In this document: positions 8,081-17,195 of the stretch, one piece after another
How the letters are laid out: every line of letters begins with the position of its first letter
Position numbering within the stretch: the first letter of the stretch is position 1
Source of the DNA: Flavobacteriales bacterium
Lineage (GTDB): Bacteria; Bacteroidota; Bacteroidia; Flavobacteriales_G; Salibacteraceae
NCBI GenBank assembly: GCA_020435995.1
Contig: JAGQYO010000031.1
Coordinates: 1 to 39,889, forward strand
Length of the DNA stretch: 39,889 nt
Reading direction: 5' to 3'
Program-made: the position numbers and the translations under genes
Notes under the pieces: model-generated
The model's database searches: none
The model's input: only the letters and a program-made list of their open reading frames with translations
Told to the model about the DNA's origin: nothing

Positions 8081-10138
8081 TTAATGTTTAAGCAAAATTC
8101 GAGTATCTACGGCTGTAATTGATGTCAAATTTCCCAGTAAGGGGTTGATGTCCATTTCAGATATTTCTGGTGCTACGCTTACCAAAAGCGACACCTTGCT
8201 CACGAGCTTTGCAAACAACTCTACATCCACCCCTTCTTTTCCCCTCACGCCTTCGAGAATCTTATATCCGTTCAAACCTTTAATCATGCGCTTACACTCG
8301 TCGGGAGCCATTGGAGCTAACCCAGAGCTTACATCTTTCATTACTTCGATAAAAATACCGCCCAAGCCACATAGCACCAGGTGTCCAAATCCCTCATCGT
8401 GTTTGGCTCCGATAAACAACTCAATGCCTTTCATCATAGGCTGAACCAAAACACCCGTTGCCCCTTGTATTTGCATCAATTTGTTGAAATGATGTTCAAA
8501 GCCCGCTTCCGTTGACACGTTTAAAACTACGCCCCCTACATCAGTCTTGTGAACCGGCCCCATTACCTTCATTACAAGTGGAAAAGCGAGTTTTGCAGCT
8601 TGCGTTTTTAACACCTCATAGTTGCTTCCGCTAATTTCAGGCACCCGACCTATTCCAGCTGCATCCAACAGAATCCCCACCTCCTTTGACGGTAAAAACC
8701 CATCCGAATTTCGATCGATCACCTCTCGAATCACTTGCACATCTATATCTGCATAATCCGGTTCAAAATCACTTGGTTTTCTAGTTTTATACACTTCCGA
8801 AAGTGCCCTACCTAAAACCACTTCATCGGGAAAATTAACATTGCCCTTGCTCAAAAATGTTTGAATCTCCTTTTGCGCATTGACCACTGACGGCAAAACT
8901 GGATAAATGGGTTTGCTACACTCTTCTAGCTTAACACTCAGTACGTTGTAAACATTCTCCACATCAAACAATCCGGGGCTACCAAACACAACCACCATGG
9001 CATCAATCATGTCGAACTTGTTCTCGCAGAAGTCTATGATAGTGCCTAGTTGCTCCGCCGTACCAGTTGCCAAAAAATCAATCGGATTCCGCACCGATGA
9101 ACCAGGATACAAGTGTTTTAGTAGCTGATCTGTATGAGGGCCTTCTAAAACAGGTACTTCAAGACCTCGGCTACTAAGCGCATCGGTAAGCATCACAGCC
9201 GATCCACCAGCATGTGTAATTATGGCTATGTTTTTTCCTGTAAGTGGTTTGTAATAAAAAATAGAAGCAACTGTGAGCAGTTCTTCGCGGCTGCTACAAT
9301 AAACAATGCCAGCTTTTCGAAACAAAGCCCTAACAGTAACATCTGAGCTAGCCATTGCCCCAGTGTGGGAAGCGGCGGCCCTAGTTCCTGCGTCAGAACT
9401 ACCAGCTTTAATGGCGGCTATTTTTGCGCCTTTACGAATGAGGGAAGAAGCATGTTTTAATAGTTTTTGAGGATTCGAAATAGACTCCAAATACAAAAGT
9501 TTGGTAGTGGAATCACGTTCAGGTTGAAAATGTAAGTCCATATACTCGAGTACATCTTCAACACTCGTTTGGGCGGCATTGCCCACAGAAAAAACATTGG
9601 AAAACTTAATTCCCAAAGGAATTCCCGCTTCCATAATAAAAACTGCTGTAGCTCCAGATGCTGAAATCAAATCACAACCATTGTCGTGCAATTCGGGAAT
9701 TGGCGTGGTAAAAACACCGTGATAATTTGCATTGAGTACCCCAATACAATTGGGGCCAATAAGACAGGCGCCCGCCTTGTCTACTTCATTTACAATGTCC
9801 GATTCAAGTTTTTTTCCTATTAAATCAGCTTCTCCAAATCCCGCTGAAATAATAATAAACGCCTTGGTGTTTTTGAATTTTATGAGATCTTGCACGGCCT
9901 TCAAGCAATACTGCGCAGGTATAACGAGAATGGCCAACTCTACTTCGGGTAAGTGATCTATTGATGTTAAGCAAGGTAACCCCTGAACTACAGATTCCTT
10001 TGGATTCACAACGTAAAGTGGATGGGGATACCTCCCATCGATAATGTTTTTTAATAGCTTTCCACCTGGCTTCTTAATATCGTTGGAGCCCCCTATTACA
10101 ACAAGAGATTGCGGATTGATAATTTGTGAATTGAGCAT
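8081..10138 (-). CDS. ADP-forming acyl-CoA (acetyl-CoA) synthetase, fused alpha-beta form
   Basis: A 685-residue cytoplasmic enzyme joining an N-terminal CoA-binding Rossmann domain (residues about 7-130, SLVVIGGSND), succinyl-CoA-ligase-like domains and a C-terminal ATP-grasp domain (about 480-685, FPLVMKVMGPVHKTDVGGV). The phosphohistidine of the family is visible as H258 in ARAAASHTGAMASS-type context, matching the catalytic alpha-subunit histidine of archaeal ACD enzymes. These enzymes interconvert acyl-CoA + ADP + Pi and acid + ATP + CoA, giving substrate-level ATP from acetyl-CoA or related thioesters. The acyl specificity cannot be read; protein acetyltransferase (Pat-type) fusions share the core, but no GNAT domain is present. 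A 14-bp dyad (10184-10197) lies 46-59 bp upstream of the ATG. Confidence 0.88.
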   Translation of the reverse strand: MLNSQIINPQSLVVIGGSNDIKKPGGKLLKNIIDGRYPHPLYVVNPKESVVQGLPCLTSIDHLPEVELAILVIPAQYCLKAVQDLIKFKNTKAFIIISAGFGEADLIGKKLESDIVNEVDKAGACLIGPNCIGVLNANYHGVFTTPIPELHDNGCDLISASGATAVFIMEAGIPLGIKFSNVFSVGNAAQTSVEDVLEYMDLHFQPERDSTTKLLYLESISNPQKLLKHASSLIRKGAKIAAIKAGSSDAGTRAAASHTGAMASSDVTVRALFRKAGIVYCSSREELLTVASIFYYKPLTGKNIAIITHAGGSAVMLTDALSSRGLEVPVLEGPHTDQLLKHLYPGSSVRNPIDFLATGTAEQLGTIIDFCENKFDMIDAMVVVFGSPGLFDVENVYNVLSVKLEECSKPIYPVLPSVVNAQKEIQTFLSKGNVNFPDEVVLGRALSEVYKTRKPSDFEPDYADIDVQVIREVIDRNSDGFLPSKEVGILLDAAGIGRVPEISGSNYEVLKTQAAKLAFPLVMKVMGPVHKTDVGGVVLNVSTEAGFEHHFNKLMQIQGATGVLVQPMMKGIELFIGAKHDEGFGHLVLCGLGGIFIEVMKDVSSGLAPMAPDECKRMIKGLNGYKILEGVRGKEGVDVELFAKLVSKVSLLVSVAPEISEMDINPLLGNLTSITAVDTRILLKH

Positions 10139-10183
10139 AAAGCGAATTAAAATGCAAAGGTCTTTTATTCTCCTAAGATATAA

Positions 10184-10197
10184 ATGATACTTATCAT
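10184..10197. promoter_or_regulatory. 14-bp dyad upstream of the ADP-forming acyl-CoA synthetase gene
   Basis: ATGATA-CT-TATCAT is a perfect 6-bp inverted repeat with a 2-bp centre, lying 46-59 bp upstream of the minus-strand ATG at 10138. Its position fits an operator in that promoter, but it could also serve the divergent kinase gene. No regulator can be assigned. Confidence 0.3.
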
Positions 10198-10371
10198 AAG
10201 TTCATTTTAAGCCAAACACACACCCTTATTACCAAAACTGGCCAGCCATGAAATTTCAATTAGCTATCAAGACAGCAATCAACTATTCGCTCAGCAAAAT
10301 GACAATTTATTATAGAAATATTCGCTCATCTATTTTTTAAGCCACCCTAGTATGTTCTCAATCTTCAATTA

Positions 10372-10379
10372 TAGATTTG
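10372..10379 (+). promoter_or_regulatory. Bacteroidota -7 element TAGATTTG, four bases before the kinase ATG
   Basis: An exact TAnnTTTG match ends at 10379 and the ATG is at 10384, so transcription would begin at or next to the start codon (leaderless or nearly so). No clear TTG -33 element is seen 19-21 bp upstream, which lowers confidence. Confidence 0.35.
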
Positions 10380-10383
10380 AACC

Positions 10384-13209
10384 ATGAAAATACGGTCTAT
10401 TATCTTGTGTATTTACTTGGTCTCAAGAATGACTTCATTTGCCCAACAGCCCATCTCAAATCAACTAACAGAGGTACATGGTTTACCTTCCATGCTTGTG
10501 TATGACTTGTTTCTCGACCAAAAAGGTAAATTGTGGCTTGGCACCGAAGAAGGAATCTACTGGTATGACGGTTTTGAATTTCATGGCATTAGCCTCCCAC
10601 ACGCTAGATCTACCGCTGTAAGCGGAATTGTAGAAGCTCCTAGTGGAGAAATCCTTTTCCGAAATTTCTCCAGCCAAGTATTTGTATTGTCAAATGGAAA
10701 AACCAAACCATTGCAACTCAAAACAAAAAATGGAATAATTCAAGATTTTAAGGAATTTACAAGGTCTACTAATGGTCAGTTCTATTTTTTAAAAGACTCC
10801 GTGATTTATACAACCCCAAATCCTGTAACGGACTCTGCGAGCGTGATTTGGGATCAAAAAGTTGCGGGAGCTCCGGTGCGTTGGTTACATTTTGTAGTGA
10901 ACGACACCTTGTTTTTTTCAGAAAAACACATTGTTGACCTTGGCGATCAAAAGATTTACCCAAACCCTTTCAAGACAAGGGCTACTGGCTTTTTTGAAAA
11001 CCAATTGCTTCAATTCAACTATGCGAACTCGGCTTATTTCTACCTTGGCATAAACGATTCGATGAGCATATTTAAAGACCAACGTAAAACCATTATCAAC
11101 CACACCTATTTCGAATCGACAGAATCGGTGTGGCTTTGCACCAGAGATGGCCTATCTAACCTAAGAAAAGGGAAGTATCGAACATGGTTTTCAGGCGAAT
11201 TTGTGACGGATATGTTATCCGATAACGATGGCAACTATTGGGTGAGCACCTTGAACAATGGAATTTATCGCATCCCAAAACGAGAAGTTTATTGGTTTAC
11301 CGGCAATGAACAAATTCTTCAAAATCGCCACGTAACATGTGTGCAATGGAAGGACAACAATAGCTTTTTTGTAGGGACCAATGACGGTAAAGTGTACTTA
11401 TCGACTACCGAAGGCAAGACCAACCTTGTTTTTGACTCTAAATTTAAGGAGCCAATTAAACAAATATTGTTTCTCAATCCTGATACACTTGGCATGAAAA
11501 ATCAACCAGTATGGGCATTTGTGGGACACTCAATTTACTTTCTAAATGCGAAATTTGAAATGATAAATCACGCCATTAACGCCTCAAAAGGACTAACAAA
11601 ATTAGAAGCAAACAACTACCTTTTTACCTCAGGTGATGAATGTGGTCATTACGATATTCAATCAAATCAAAAGACTATTCATAGATTCCGTCGTGGACGG
11701 GCCATTCTGGTACAAAATGGTACACAGTTTATCGGCTATGACGATTCGCTAATGGTAAAAACCCCGAATAGCAATTGGAGAGCGGTTTCAAGCGAACAAG
11801 GTAGTATTGTTTGCTCTGCGTTGATTGGATACAGAGACACCGTATGGATCGCTACCCTCAATCAAGGGCTTCTTACTTACATTAATGGAAGGGTTTCGGC
11901 TCAATCTGCAAGTAAGGATATCGGACGAGGTATTCACATGAAATACCATAGAGGTAGGCTGTATATATCCACAACAAAAGGACTGTATTCCATTCAAAAT
12001 GGCCAATTGAATATAACGAACATTAGCCAGCAATTAGGCCTGCCACAAGGAGCTGTTCCCTACTTCGATTTAAACGATTCTTTACTTTTGATAGCCTTAC
12101 GCAATGGATTGATATATTGCAATTTAAACAAAATTGAAAATCATTTAGAATCCCATAACCTTGATCGGATTTCGATGAGCACTGATCTCAAAAACAAGTA
12201 TGACTACGATGAAAATGAGTTGACTCTTGGTTATGACTTTTGGAATTACAGCTCCAACAATTACAAATTATTTTACCGCCTTGATGAAGGTCCGTGGAAA
12301 GATCATCCCCTATTTCCCACTCAAATCACAATAAACACACCGCTACCTGGTCATCATGTACTACAGATGTCACTAGGAAATGAGCCAAGCGACGCTCACA
12401 TTTGGTTTTCACAGGCTTTTAGAATCTCGCCACCTTATTATGCTACTTGGTGGTTCAGGGTGTTGGTAGGTTTGATTCCCTTGCTCCTTGTCGCATTTTA
12501 TTATTCCCATAGAATCAAACAGCAAAAAATAAGATCTCTACAGGAACTGAGGATTAGTAAGGCCGAACAAGCCCGACAACTCTCTCAGCTCACTGCGCTG
12601 CGCTCTCAAATGAATCCTCACTTTTTGTTTAATGCGCTCAACAGTATTCAAGATTTCATACTTCAAAACGATAAAGGAGCAGCTAACCGCTACCTTGGCA
12701 AGTTTGCCGATTTAATCAGGAATACACTCACGCTATCATCCAGTGAGCTGATCTCGCTCCAAGACGAGATAAACGCGTTAGAGAATTACCTCGAATTGGA
12801 AGCATTGAGATTTAATGACCAACTCGCATGGAAAATAGAAATTGCCAATGGATTGGATTTAAGCTACTATCGCGTACCTCCATTACTCATCCAACCCTTC
12901 GTAGAAAATGCCCTAAAACATGGTTTGCTACACCTTGAGGGATCAAAGTCACTTTGGATAAGGGTTTCTGAATCACATGATTTGCTTTGTATTGAAATTG
13001 AGGACAACGGCATAGGAATCAAGGCCTCGCTGTCGCAAAAAGACAAAAACAAGGAACATAACTCCTTTGCTTTACAAGCCAATCGATCGAGAATAGATTT
13101 GTTAAACAACCTCTACAGTGGTAAACTAAATTTAGAAATTATTAGCCCCTCCCAGCATACCATAGGAACCTTAATTAGAATTCAATTACCTAATTTGCGC
13201 CACTCATGA
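10384..13209 (+). CDS. Propeller-type LytS-family sensor histidine kinase
   Basis: A 941-residue inner-membrane sensor. Order of parts: signal peptide (residues 1-21, ending SFAQ); a periplasmic beta-propeller of two-component-regulator-propeller repeats (for example DQKGKLWLGTEEGIYWYDG, DNDGNYWVSTLNNGIYRIP, VWIATLNQGLLTY) to about residue 600; a Y_Y_Y-like beta-sandwich; one membrane helix near 692-712; a short coiled coil; and a LytS-type kinase core. H746 in MNPHFLFNALNSIQDFIL is the phosphoacceptor, and the N-box is QPFVENALKHGL near 836. The architecture resembles Bacteroidota polysaccharide or envelope sensors, but the ligand is unknown. Its TGA overlaps the ATG of the LytTR regulator (ATGA), so the two form one transcript and a cognate pair. 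Confidence 0.9.
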   Translation: MKIRSIILCIYLVSRMTSFAQQPISNQLTEVHGLPSMLVYDLFLDQKGKLWLGTEEGIYWYDGFEFHGISLPHARSTAVSGIVEAPSGEILFRNFSSQVFVLSNGKTKPLQLKTKNGIIQDFKEFTRSTNGQFYFLKDSVIYTTPNPVTDSASVIWDQKVAGAPVRWLHFVVNDTLFFSEKHIVDLGDQKIYPNPFKTRATGFFENQLLQFNYANSAYFYLGINDSMSIFKDQRKTIINHTYFESTESVWLCTRDGLSNLRKGKYRTWFSGEFVTDMLSDNDGNYWVSTLNNGIYRIPKREVYWFTGNEQILQNRHVTCVQWKDNNSFFVGTNDGKVYLSTTEGKTNLVFDSKFKEPIKQILFLNPDTLGMKNQPVWAFVGHSIYFLNAKFEMINHAINASKGLTKLEANNYLFTSGDECGHYDIQSNQKTIHRFRRGRAILVQNGTQFIGYDDSLMVKTPNSNWRAVSSEQGSIVCSALIGYRDTVWIATLNQGLLTYINGRVSAQSASKDIGRGIHMKYHRGRLYISTTKGLYSIQNGQLNITNISQQLGLPQGAVPYFDLNDSLLLIALRNGLIYCNLNKIENHLESHNLDRISMSTDLKNKYDYDENELTLGYDFWNYSSNNYKLFYRLDEGPWKDHPLFPTQITINTPLPGHHVLQMSLGNEPSDAHIWFSQAFRISPPYYATWWFRVLVGLIPLLLVAFYYSHRIKQQKIRSLQELRISKAEQARQLSQLTALRSQMNPHFLFNALNSIQDFILQNDKGAANRYLGKFADLIRNTLTLSSSELISLQDEINALENYLELEALRFNDQLAWKIEIANGLDLSYYRVPPLLIQPFVENALKHGLLHLEGSKSLWIRVSESHDLLCIEIEDNGIGIKASLSQKDKNKEHNSFALQANRSRIDLLNNLYSGKLNLEIISPSQHTIGTLIRIQLPNLRHS

Positions 13210-13937
13210 GGGTTCTAATAGTGGATGATGAATTACGCGCTCAACGGTCGTTGGAGAACCTCCTAGATGCCTATTGCCCACGCGTATCGGTAGTAGCCTC
13301 AGTTGGCAGCGTGGCCGCAGCGGTTGGCGAAATTAATCGGCATCAGCCCGACTTGGTTTTTTTGGATATTGAAATGCCTCATGAAAATGGCTTTGCGTTA
13401 TTTAAATGGATGCCTAACCCAACCTTCAGAACCATTTTCACCACTGCGTACGAGCAATACGCGATTAACGCATTTCGGGTATCAGCCGTGGATTACTTGC
13501 TTAAACCCATACAAGCCGAACAATTAGTGCAGGCTGTAGACAGAGCGAGTGAATTGGATAAAAAACTTGAGGTTTGGAAGATTCAACATTTGCGAGAAAA
13601 TATGGAAAAACGGGAAATCAAAAAAGTCTCCTTCCCCACTTCCAACGGGCTTCGCTTTGTGCCCCCTCAAGAGATTGTCTTGCTCAAATCAGAAGGTAGC
13701 TACACGCATGTCTGGCTGCAAAATGATCAAAAAATGCTAATTAGCCGAAAACTTGGCGAGCTTGAATTTGTCTCCCTTCTACCCTATTTCTGTAGAACAC
13801 ATCGCTCATTTGTAGTTAACCTCCATCACGTGGTAGAATACGTGCGTAGTGACGGCGGCTATTTACTCCTAAGCAATGGCGAAATGGCCAGCATTAGCAG
13901 AGATAAAAAAGACGAAGTAATTGCCTTGCTTGGATAA
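13206..13937 (+). CDS. LytTR family response regulator
   Basis: A 243-residue DNA-binding regulator. The receiver domain (about 1-120) has the acidic pair in LIVDDE, phosphoacceptor D54 in LVFLDIEMP, and the conserved lysine near 100 in YLLKPI. The C-terminal LytTR domain (about 138-243) has the family signature IVLLKSEGSYTHVWL, then the FCRTHRSFVVNLHHV element. LytTR proteins bind pairs of short direct repeats about two helical turns apart; such a pair lies immediately downstream at 13949-13979, ahead of the next gene. The 4-bp overlap with the kinase supports translational coupling. Confidence 0.93.
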   Translation: MRVLIVDDELRAQRSLENLLDAYCPRVSVVASVGSVAAAVGEINRHQPDLVFLDIEMPHENGFALFKWMPNPTFRTIFTTAYEQYAINAFRVSAVDYLLKPIQAEQLVQAVDRASELDKKLEVWKIQHLRENMEKREIKKVSFPTSNGLRFVPPQEIVLLKSEGSYTHVWLQNDQKMLISRKLGELEFVSLLPYFCRTHRSFVVNLHHVVEYVRSDGGYLLLSNGEMASISRDKKDEVIALLG

Positions 13938-13948
13938 ACCGACTACCA

Positions 13949-13979
13949 TTCATGGGTTCTAAGCTTCATTTCATGGGTT
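13949..13979 (+). promoter_or_regulatory. Putative LytTR operator: 10-bp direct repeat with 21-bp spacing
   Basis: TTCATGGGTT occurs at 13949-13958 and again, identically, at 13970-13979. The 21-bp start-to-start distance is two helical turns, the arrangement known for LytTR-domain binding sites (AgrA, AlgR type). A near-match to the Bacteroidota -7 element lies at 14008-14015, so the repeats sit just upstream of the expected -33 region, where an activator would bind. Confidence 0.5.
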
Positions 13980-14007
13980 AACCCAATATTAGAATCCAAA
14001 CTCACGT

Positions 14008-14015
14008 GACTTTTG
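14008..14015 (+). promoter_or_regulatory. Candidate -7 element (GACTTTTG) for the T9SS propeller protein
   Basis: Matches TAnnTTTG at five of six fixed positions, 27 bp before the ATG at 14043. The imperfect match would fit a promoter that needs an activator bound at the direct repeat just upstream. Confidence 0.3.
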
Positions 14016-14042
14016 TCCAGAACTTTAAAATGGATATGAGTT

Positions 14043-15842
14043 ATGAAAAAATTAAATACACTACTATTTTCCCTTTGTTTAACTAGTATAATGGGAAGCG
14101 CGGCAGCGCAAACTTGGAAAAACACCTTCACCAGTGATGGGACGGGAGAACGCCCACAAATGAAAGAAAGCCCGGATGGAACAGTCTATATGGCCTTTCG
14201 GGACTATCAAACGGGTAAAGCCAACGTTAAGCAATACAGTAATAAGACCTGGACATGGGTGGGAGATTCTGTTTTCTCTCCTGGAATTATTTCCCAAATT
14301 CGATTAGCCGTAGGTGCGGATAATAAGCCTGTTGTGGCATTTCAAGACGTGGGATCAAATTTTCAGCTTACTGTGATGAAATATAACGGAACTACTTGGG
14401 ACACCATTGGTAATCGTGGATTTTCAGGATTAACTAGCGCTGGAGATATCGGGCTCGCTATTAAAGGCAATACCATTTTTGCTGCCTATCAGCAGTACAA
14501 CCAAATCAAAGTGTGGTATTGGGACGCATTTCAAGGTCAATGGAGCTTTGTGGGCAACAACGGATTAGCTTCTACTGGATTCCCTAGCGGACTCGACTTG
14601 GAAGTTATTGACAACAACCTTTATGTGGCTTACAGAGAAAACAGTGGTAAGAGTATGGTAAGATTTACAGGGGCTACCAACCCAAGCGCTGGCAACCTGT
14701 GGTCTACCTTGGGCGCAGCTTATAATTCAGGGGTTTCGAGCTGCCCGAAAATTATTCCTGTTCTGGGCAGAGTGATGACCACAAACAAAAAATCATCGGA
14801 TAATAAATTTACATGCGACATGTACATTCCACAGGGTAGTTTGTGGTATAAAGGGGGAACCACTCCAGAACAAATATTAAATTACTCTTATGATGTAAGT
14901 TCCAATAACATTGATTCTACAGCATATTTGGCTTATATCGACCCCAGTGATTCAGGAAGAATTTATAGTGCAAACATCAATTTGAGTTGGTCTAAGTTAG
15001 GAAATGGATTGTTTACTGATGAAGGAATCACTGGTGAGGTGGCTACCTTATATACTAGCGATAGACAGCTTTTTGTTGCTTATCAAACCAGAACGGGAAG
15101 CAAAATCAAGGTCAACACTTTTTGTAGTACCGTTTCAAATGCAACCCTAACATTGGCAGGTGATACAGTTTTCTGTGGAGATACCAATGTTTTATTAACT
15201 GCTTCTACAAAAGGGCGTACCTATCAATGGTACAAAGATGGGGTTATGCTTTCAGCTGAAACCAGCAAAAATCTTACTGTAAGTGAAAGTGGCTCTTACA
15301 AATACATTGTAAGCAACTCTTGTGGTGACATAGATTCTAGTGGAGCCATAGTGCTAACCAAAGAGCCAGTACCAGCCCCTACAGTTACCATAAACGGTTC
15401 AACGCTCGAAACACAGTCTTTTGGTTTATATCAATGGAGAAAATCAGGAGTGAATATTCCGGGTGCTACTTCTCAGACCTACACACCAACCGAAGACGGA
15501 CAATACTCGGTAGCTGTTACCAACACTAGGGTTCTGTGTCCTGGCGAATCTCCTGAAGTAAGTTTTACAATGCCTATAGAACCAAGTGGTGTGGCTTCCA
15601 TAGAAGGTTCTTCAAATCTATCGGTCTACCCTAACCCAACCGAGGGCATCATTTGGATAAGCGGTGTAAATAAAATTGATGAGTTCAGTCTTGTGAATAT
15701 TACTGGAAGTAGCATAGAATTAGAAGTTTCGCAAAACGATCCTATACAAATCAATCTGAACAATCATCCCAAGGGGGTCTATTTCCTTTATTTAAAAGAT
15801 TCTGAGGGAATGGACTCTGTGCAAAAAATCATTCTAAAGTAA
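14043..15842 (+). CDS. Secreted T9SS protein with beta-propeller-like and Ig-like domains
   Basis: A 599-residue exported protein: signal peptide (1-22, ending SAAAQ); a repeated beta-rich region to about residue 360 with blades such as GTVYMAFRDYQTGKANVKQY, DNKPVVAFQDVGSNFQLTVM and NTIFAAYQQYNQIKVWYW, consistent with a propeller; two Ig-like domains (RTYQWYKDGVMLSAETSKNL and LYQWRKSGVNIPGATSQTYT); and a type A T9SS sorting domain (SVYPNPTEGIIWISG ... HPKGVYFLYLKD). No catalytic residues are recognised, so a surface binding or adhesion role is likely but unproved. It directly follows the LytTR regulator, with the candidate operator between them, and a rho-independent terminator follows at 15891-15925, so it is probably a single-gene transcript controlled by that system. 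Confidence 0.87.
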   Translation: MKKLNTLLFSLCLTSIMGSAAAQTWKNTFTSDGTGERPQMKESPDGTVYMAFRDYQTGKANVKQYSNKTWTWVGDSVFSPGIISQIRLAVGADNKPVVAFQDVGSNFQLTVMKYNGTTWDTIGNRGFSGLTSAGDIGLAIKGNTIFAAYQQYNQIKVWYWDAFQGQWSFVGNNGLASTGFPSGLDLEVIDNNLYVAYRENSGKSMVRFTGATNPSAGNLWSTLGAAYNSGVSSCPKIIPVLGRVMTTNKKSSDNKFTCDMYIPQGSLWYKGGTTPEQILNYSYDVSSNNIDSTAYLAYIDPSDSGRIYSANINLSWSKLGNGLFTDEGITGEVATLYTSDRQLFVAYQTRTGSKIKVNTFCSTVSNATLTLAGDTVFCGDTNVLLTASTKGRTYQWYKDGVMLSAETSKNLTVSESGSYKYIVSNSCGDIDSSGAIVLTKEPVPAPTVTINGSTLETQSFGLYQWRKSGVNIPGATSQTYTPTEDGQYSVAVTNTRVLCPGESPEVSFTMPIEPSGVASIEGSSNLSVYPNPTEGIIWISGVNKIDEFSLVNITGSSIELEVSQNDPIQINLNNHPKGVYFLYLKDSEGMDSVQKIILK

Positions 15843-15890
15843 TGATCGCTGTTCTCACTTGATGTGATTCATATCCAAAGTGATCAGACG

Positions 15891-15925
15891 GCCTCGTTCC
15901 ATTTGGAACGGGGCTTTTTGTTTTT
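15891..15925 (+). terminator. Rho-independent terminator after the T9SS propeller gene
   Basis: GCCTCGTTCC, loop ATTT, then GGAACGGGGC form a 10-bp stem with one T-G wobble, followed by TTTTTGTTTTT. It starts 48 bp after the stop codon. Confidence 0.85.
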
Positions 15926-16100
15926 AGCACAACCAAGAACCTCGTGATGGGGTTAAGCTCTAGGGATATAATTCTACAAATCATTCCGTAGAAAACTTAC
16001 GAGCATAGATTGAAGGACAGTTTCGAAAGAAACTAACTCGATAACAATATATGCTTCGATATGTCCGTTTTTTATACCTTCACGTTTTCAAATTACAGCT

Positions 16101-16898
16101 ATGAAACCTTTTAATTATATCATCCTGTTTAGCGCCCTTTTAACTTTCAATTTCGCACTTGCACAAGATAAAATTTTCACCACCGATGGGGCTAAAATTG
16201 AGGGAAAAGTGCTTGAGGTAGGTATTGCTGAAATCAAATATAAAAAGAAGGATAACCCCGACGGACCAACATATTCCATGGAAATGTCCAAATTGTTGCT
16301 CATTGAATATGCTAATGGAAAGTTTGATACATTTAATACAAGTAGGGAAAAATCCAAGGGAATACTTCCCGACAGCTTATTTAAAAGAAACGCCATATAC
16401 TTTAATCCACTTCCACTATTGTATAGCCAGATCGACTTAGGTTACAAGCACATTTTTGCTGAAGGCACTATGGGGTTTTCTACCAATGGAGTTTACAATT
16501 TGGAAGAAGCGTATATTTTTAACTCAAACAGTAAATATCTAAAATGGTCAGGCAATGTTTTGTTTCATGTAATTCCTACAGGGCAAAGAAAAATCATGTA
16601 TGAAGTTGCAATTGGCCCTAGTATGGGGCAGGTTTTTGCTTATAGATACATAAGCTATTTAAGTTCAACCCAACCCAATACTTATCTCAGCTCCCGTGTT
16701 GAAGAGTCTATCAACTACATAGGTGCCGATTTAAGAAACGCAATAGTTGTCTCACCAGTTAGTTATTTTTCATTTTCAATCGGATTGGATGTTGGAATGA
16801 GGCGATATTTCCTATCATACCGAAATAATAAAAGTTACAGTTTTTCTGAATTAGATGCCTACGTAAGACCCCGACTTGATTTGGCATTTAAGTTTTAG
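16101..16898 (+). CDS. Exported protein of unknown function, possible outer-membrane barrel
   Basis: A 265-residue protein with a clear signal peptide (1-21, FNYIILFSALLTFNFALAQ). The first mature segment (TTDGAKIEGKVLEVGIAEIK, then a YKKKDNPDGP-type turn) is a small beta domain common at the N-terminus of Bacteroidota exported proteins. The rest alternates aromatic and polar residues (YFNPLPLLYSQIDLGYKHIF, VSYFSFSIGLDVGMRRYFLS) and ends in a phenylalanine (LDLAFKF), as outer-membrane beta-strands do. No catalytic motif or T9SS domain is visible. It stands alone, with 258 bp upstream (including the preceding terminator) and 297 bp downstream. Confidence 0.75.
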   Translation: MKPFNYIILFSALLTFNFALAQDKIFTTDGAKIEGKVLEVGIAEIKYKKKDNPDGPTYSMEMSKLLLIEYANGKFDTFNTSREKSKGILPDSLFKRNAIYFNPLPLLYSQIDLGYKHIFAEGTMGFSTNGVYNLEEAYIFNSNSKYLKWSGNVLFHVIPTGQRKIMYEVAIGPSMGQVFAYRYISYLSSTQPNTYLSSRVEESINYIGADLRNAIVVSPVSYFSFSIGLDVGMRRYFLSYRNNKSYSFSELDAYVRPRLDLAFKF

Positions 16899-17195
16899 AA
16901 AGGAGAATAATCCTACCTACGACACTTTTCAATAAGGTTGTATACCCTGCGCATATCCACTGTTTGAATTAAAAAAAATGAATTAGATCGCGCTTATTCT
17001 CATTAGTATGAGCAAGTAAAAACCAACATTAAACCCATAATCGACCTCAATACAATACCTCCTATTTACCATTTAACTCAAGATATTACCTTCTACCATT
17101 TTGTACCATCAAACAGGGTTATTTCCTTCGATTTGATGCAATGAAAATCCAAACTTGCGTCTTTAAAAGTGAACTGCTCAATGCGGAAATAGTAG

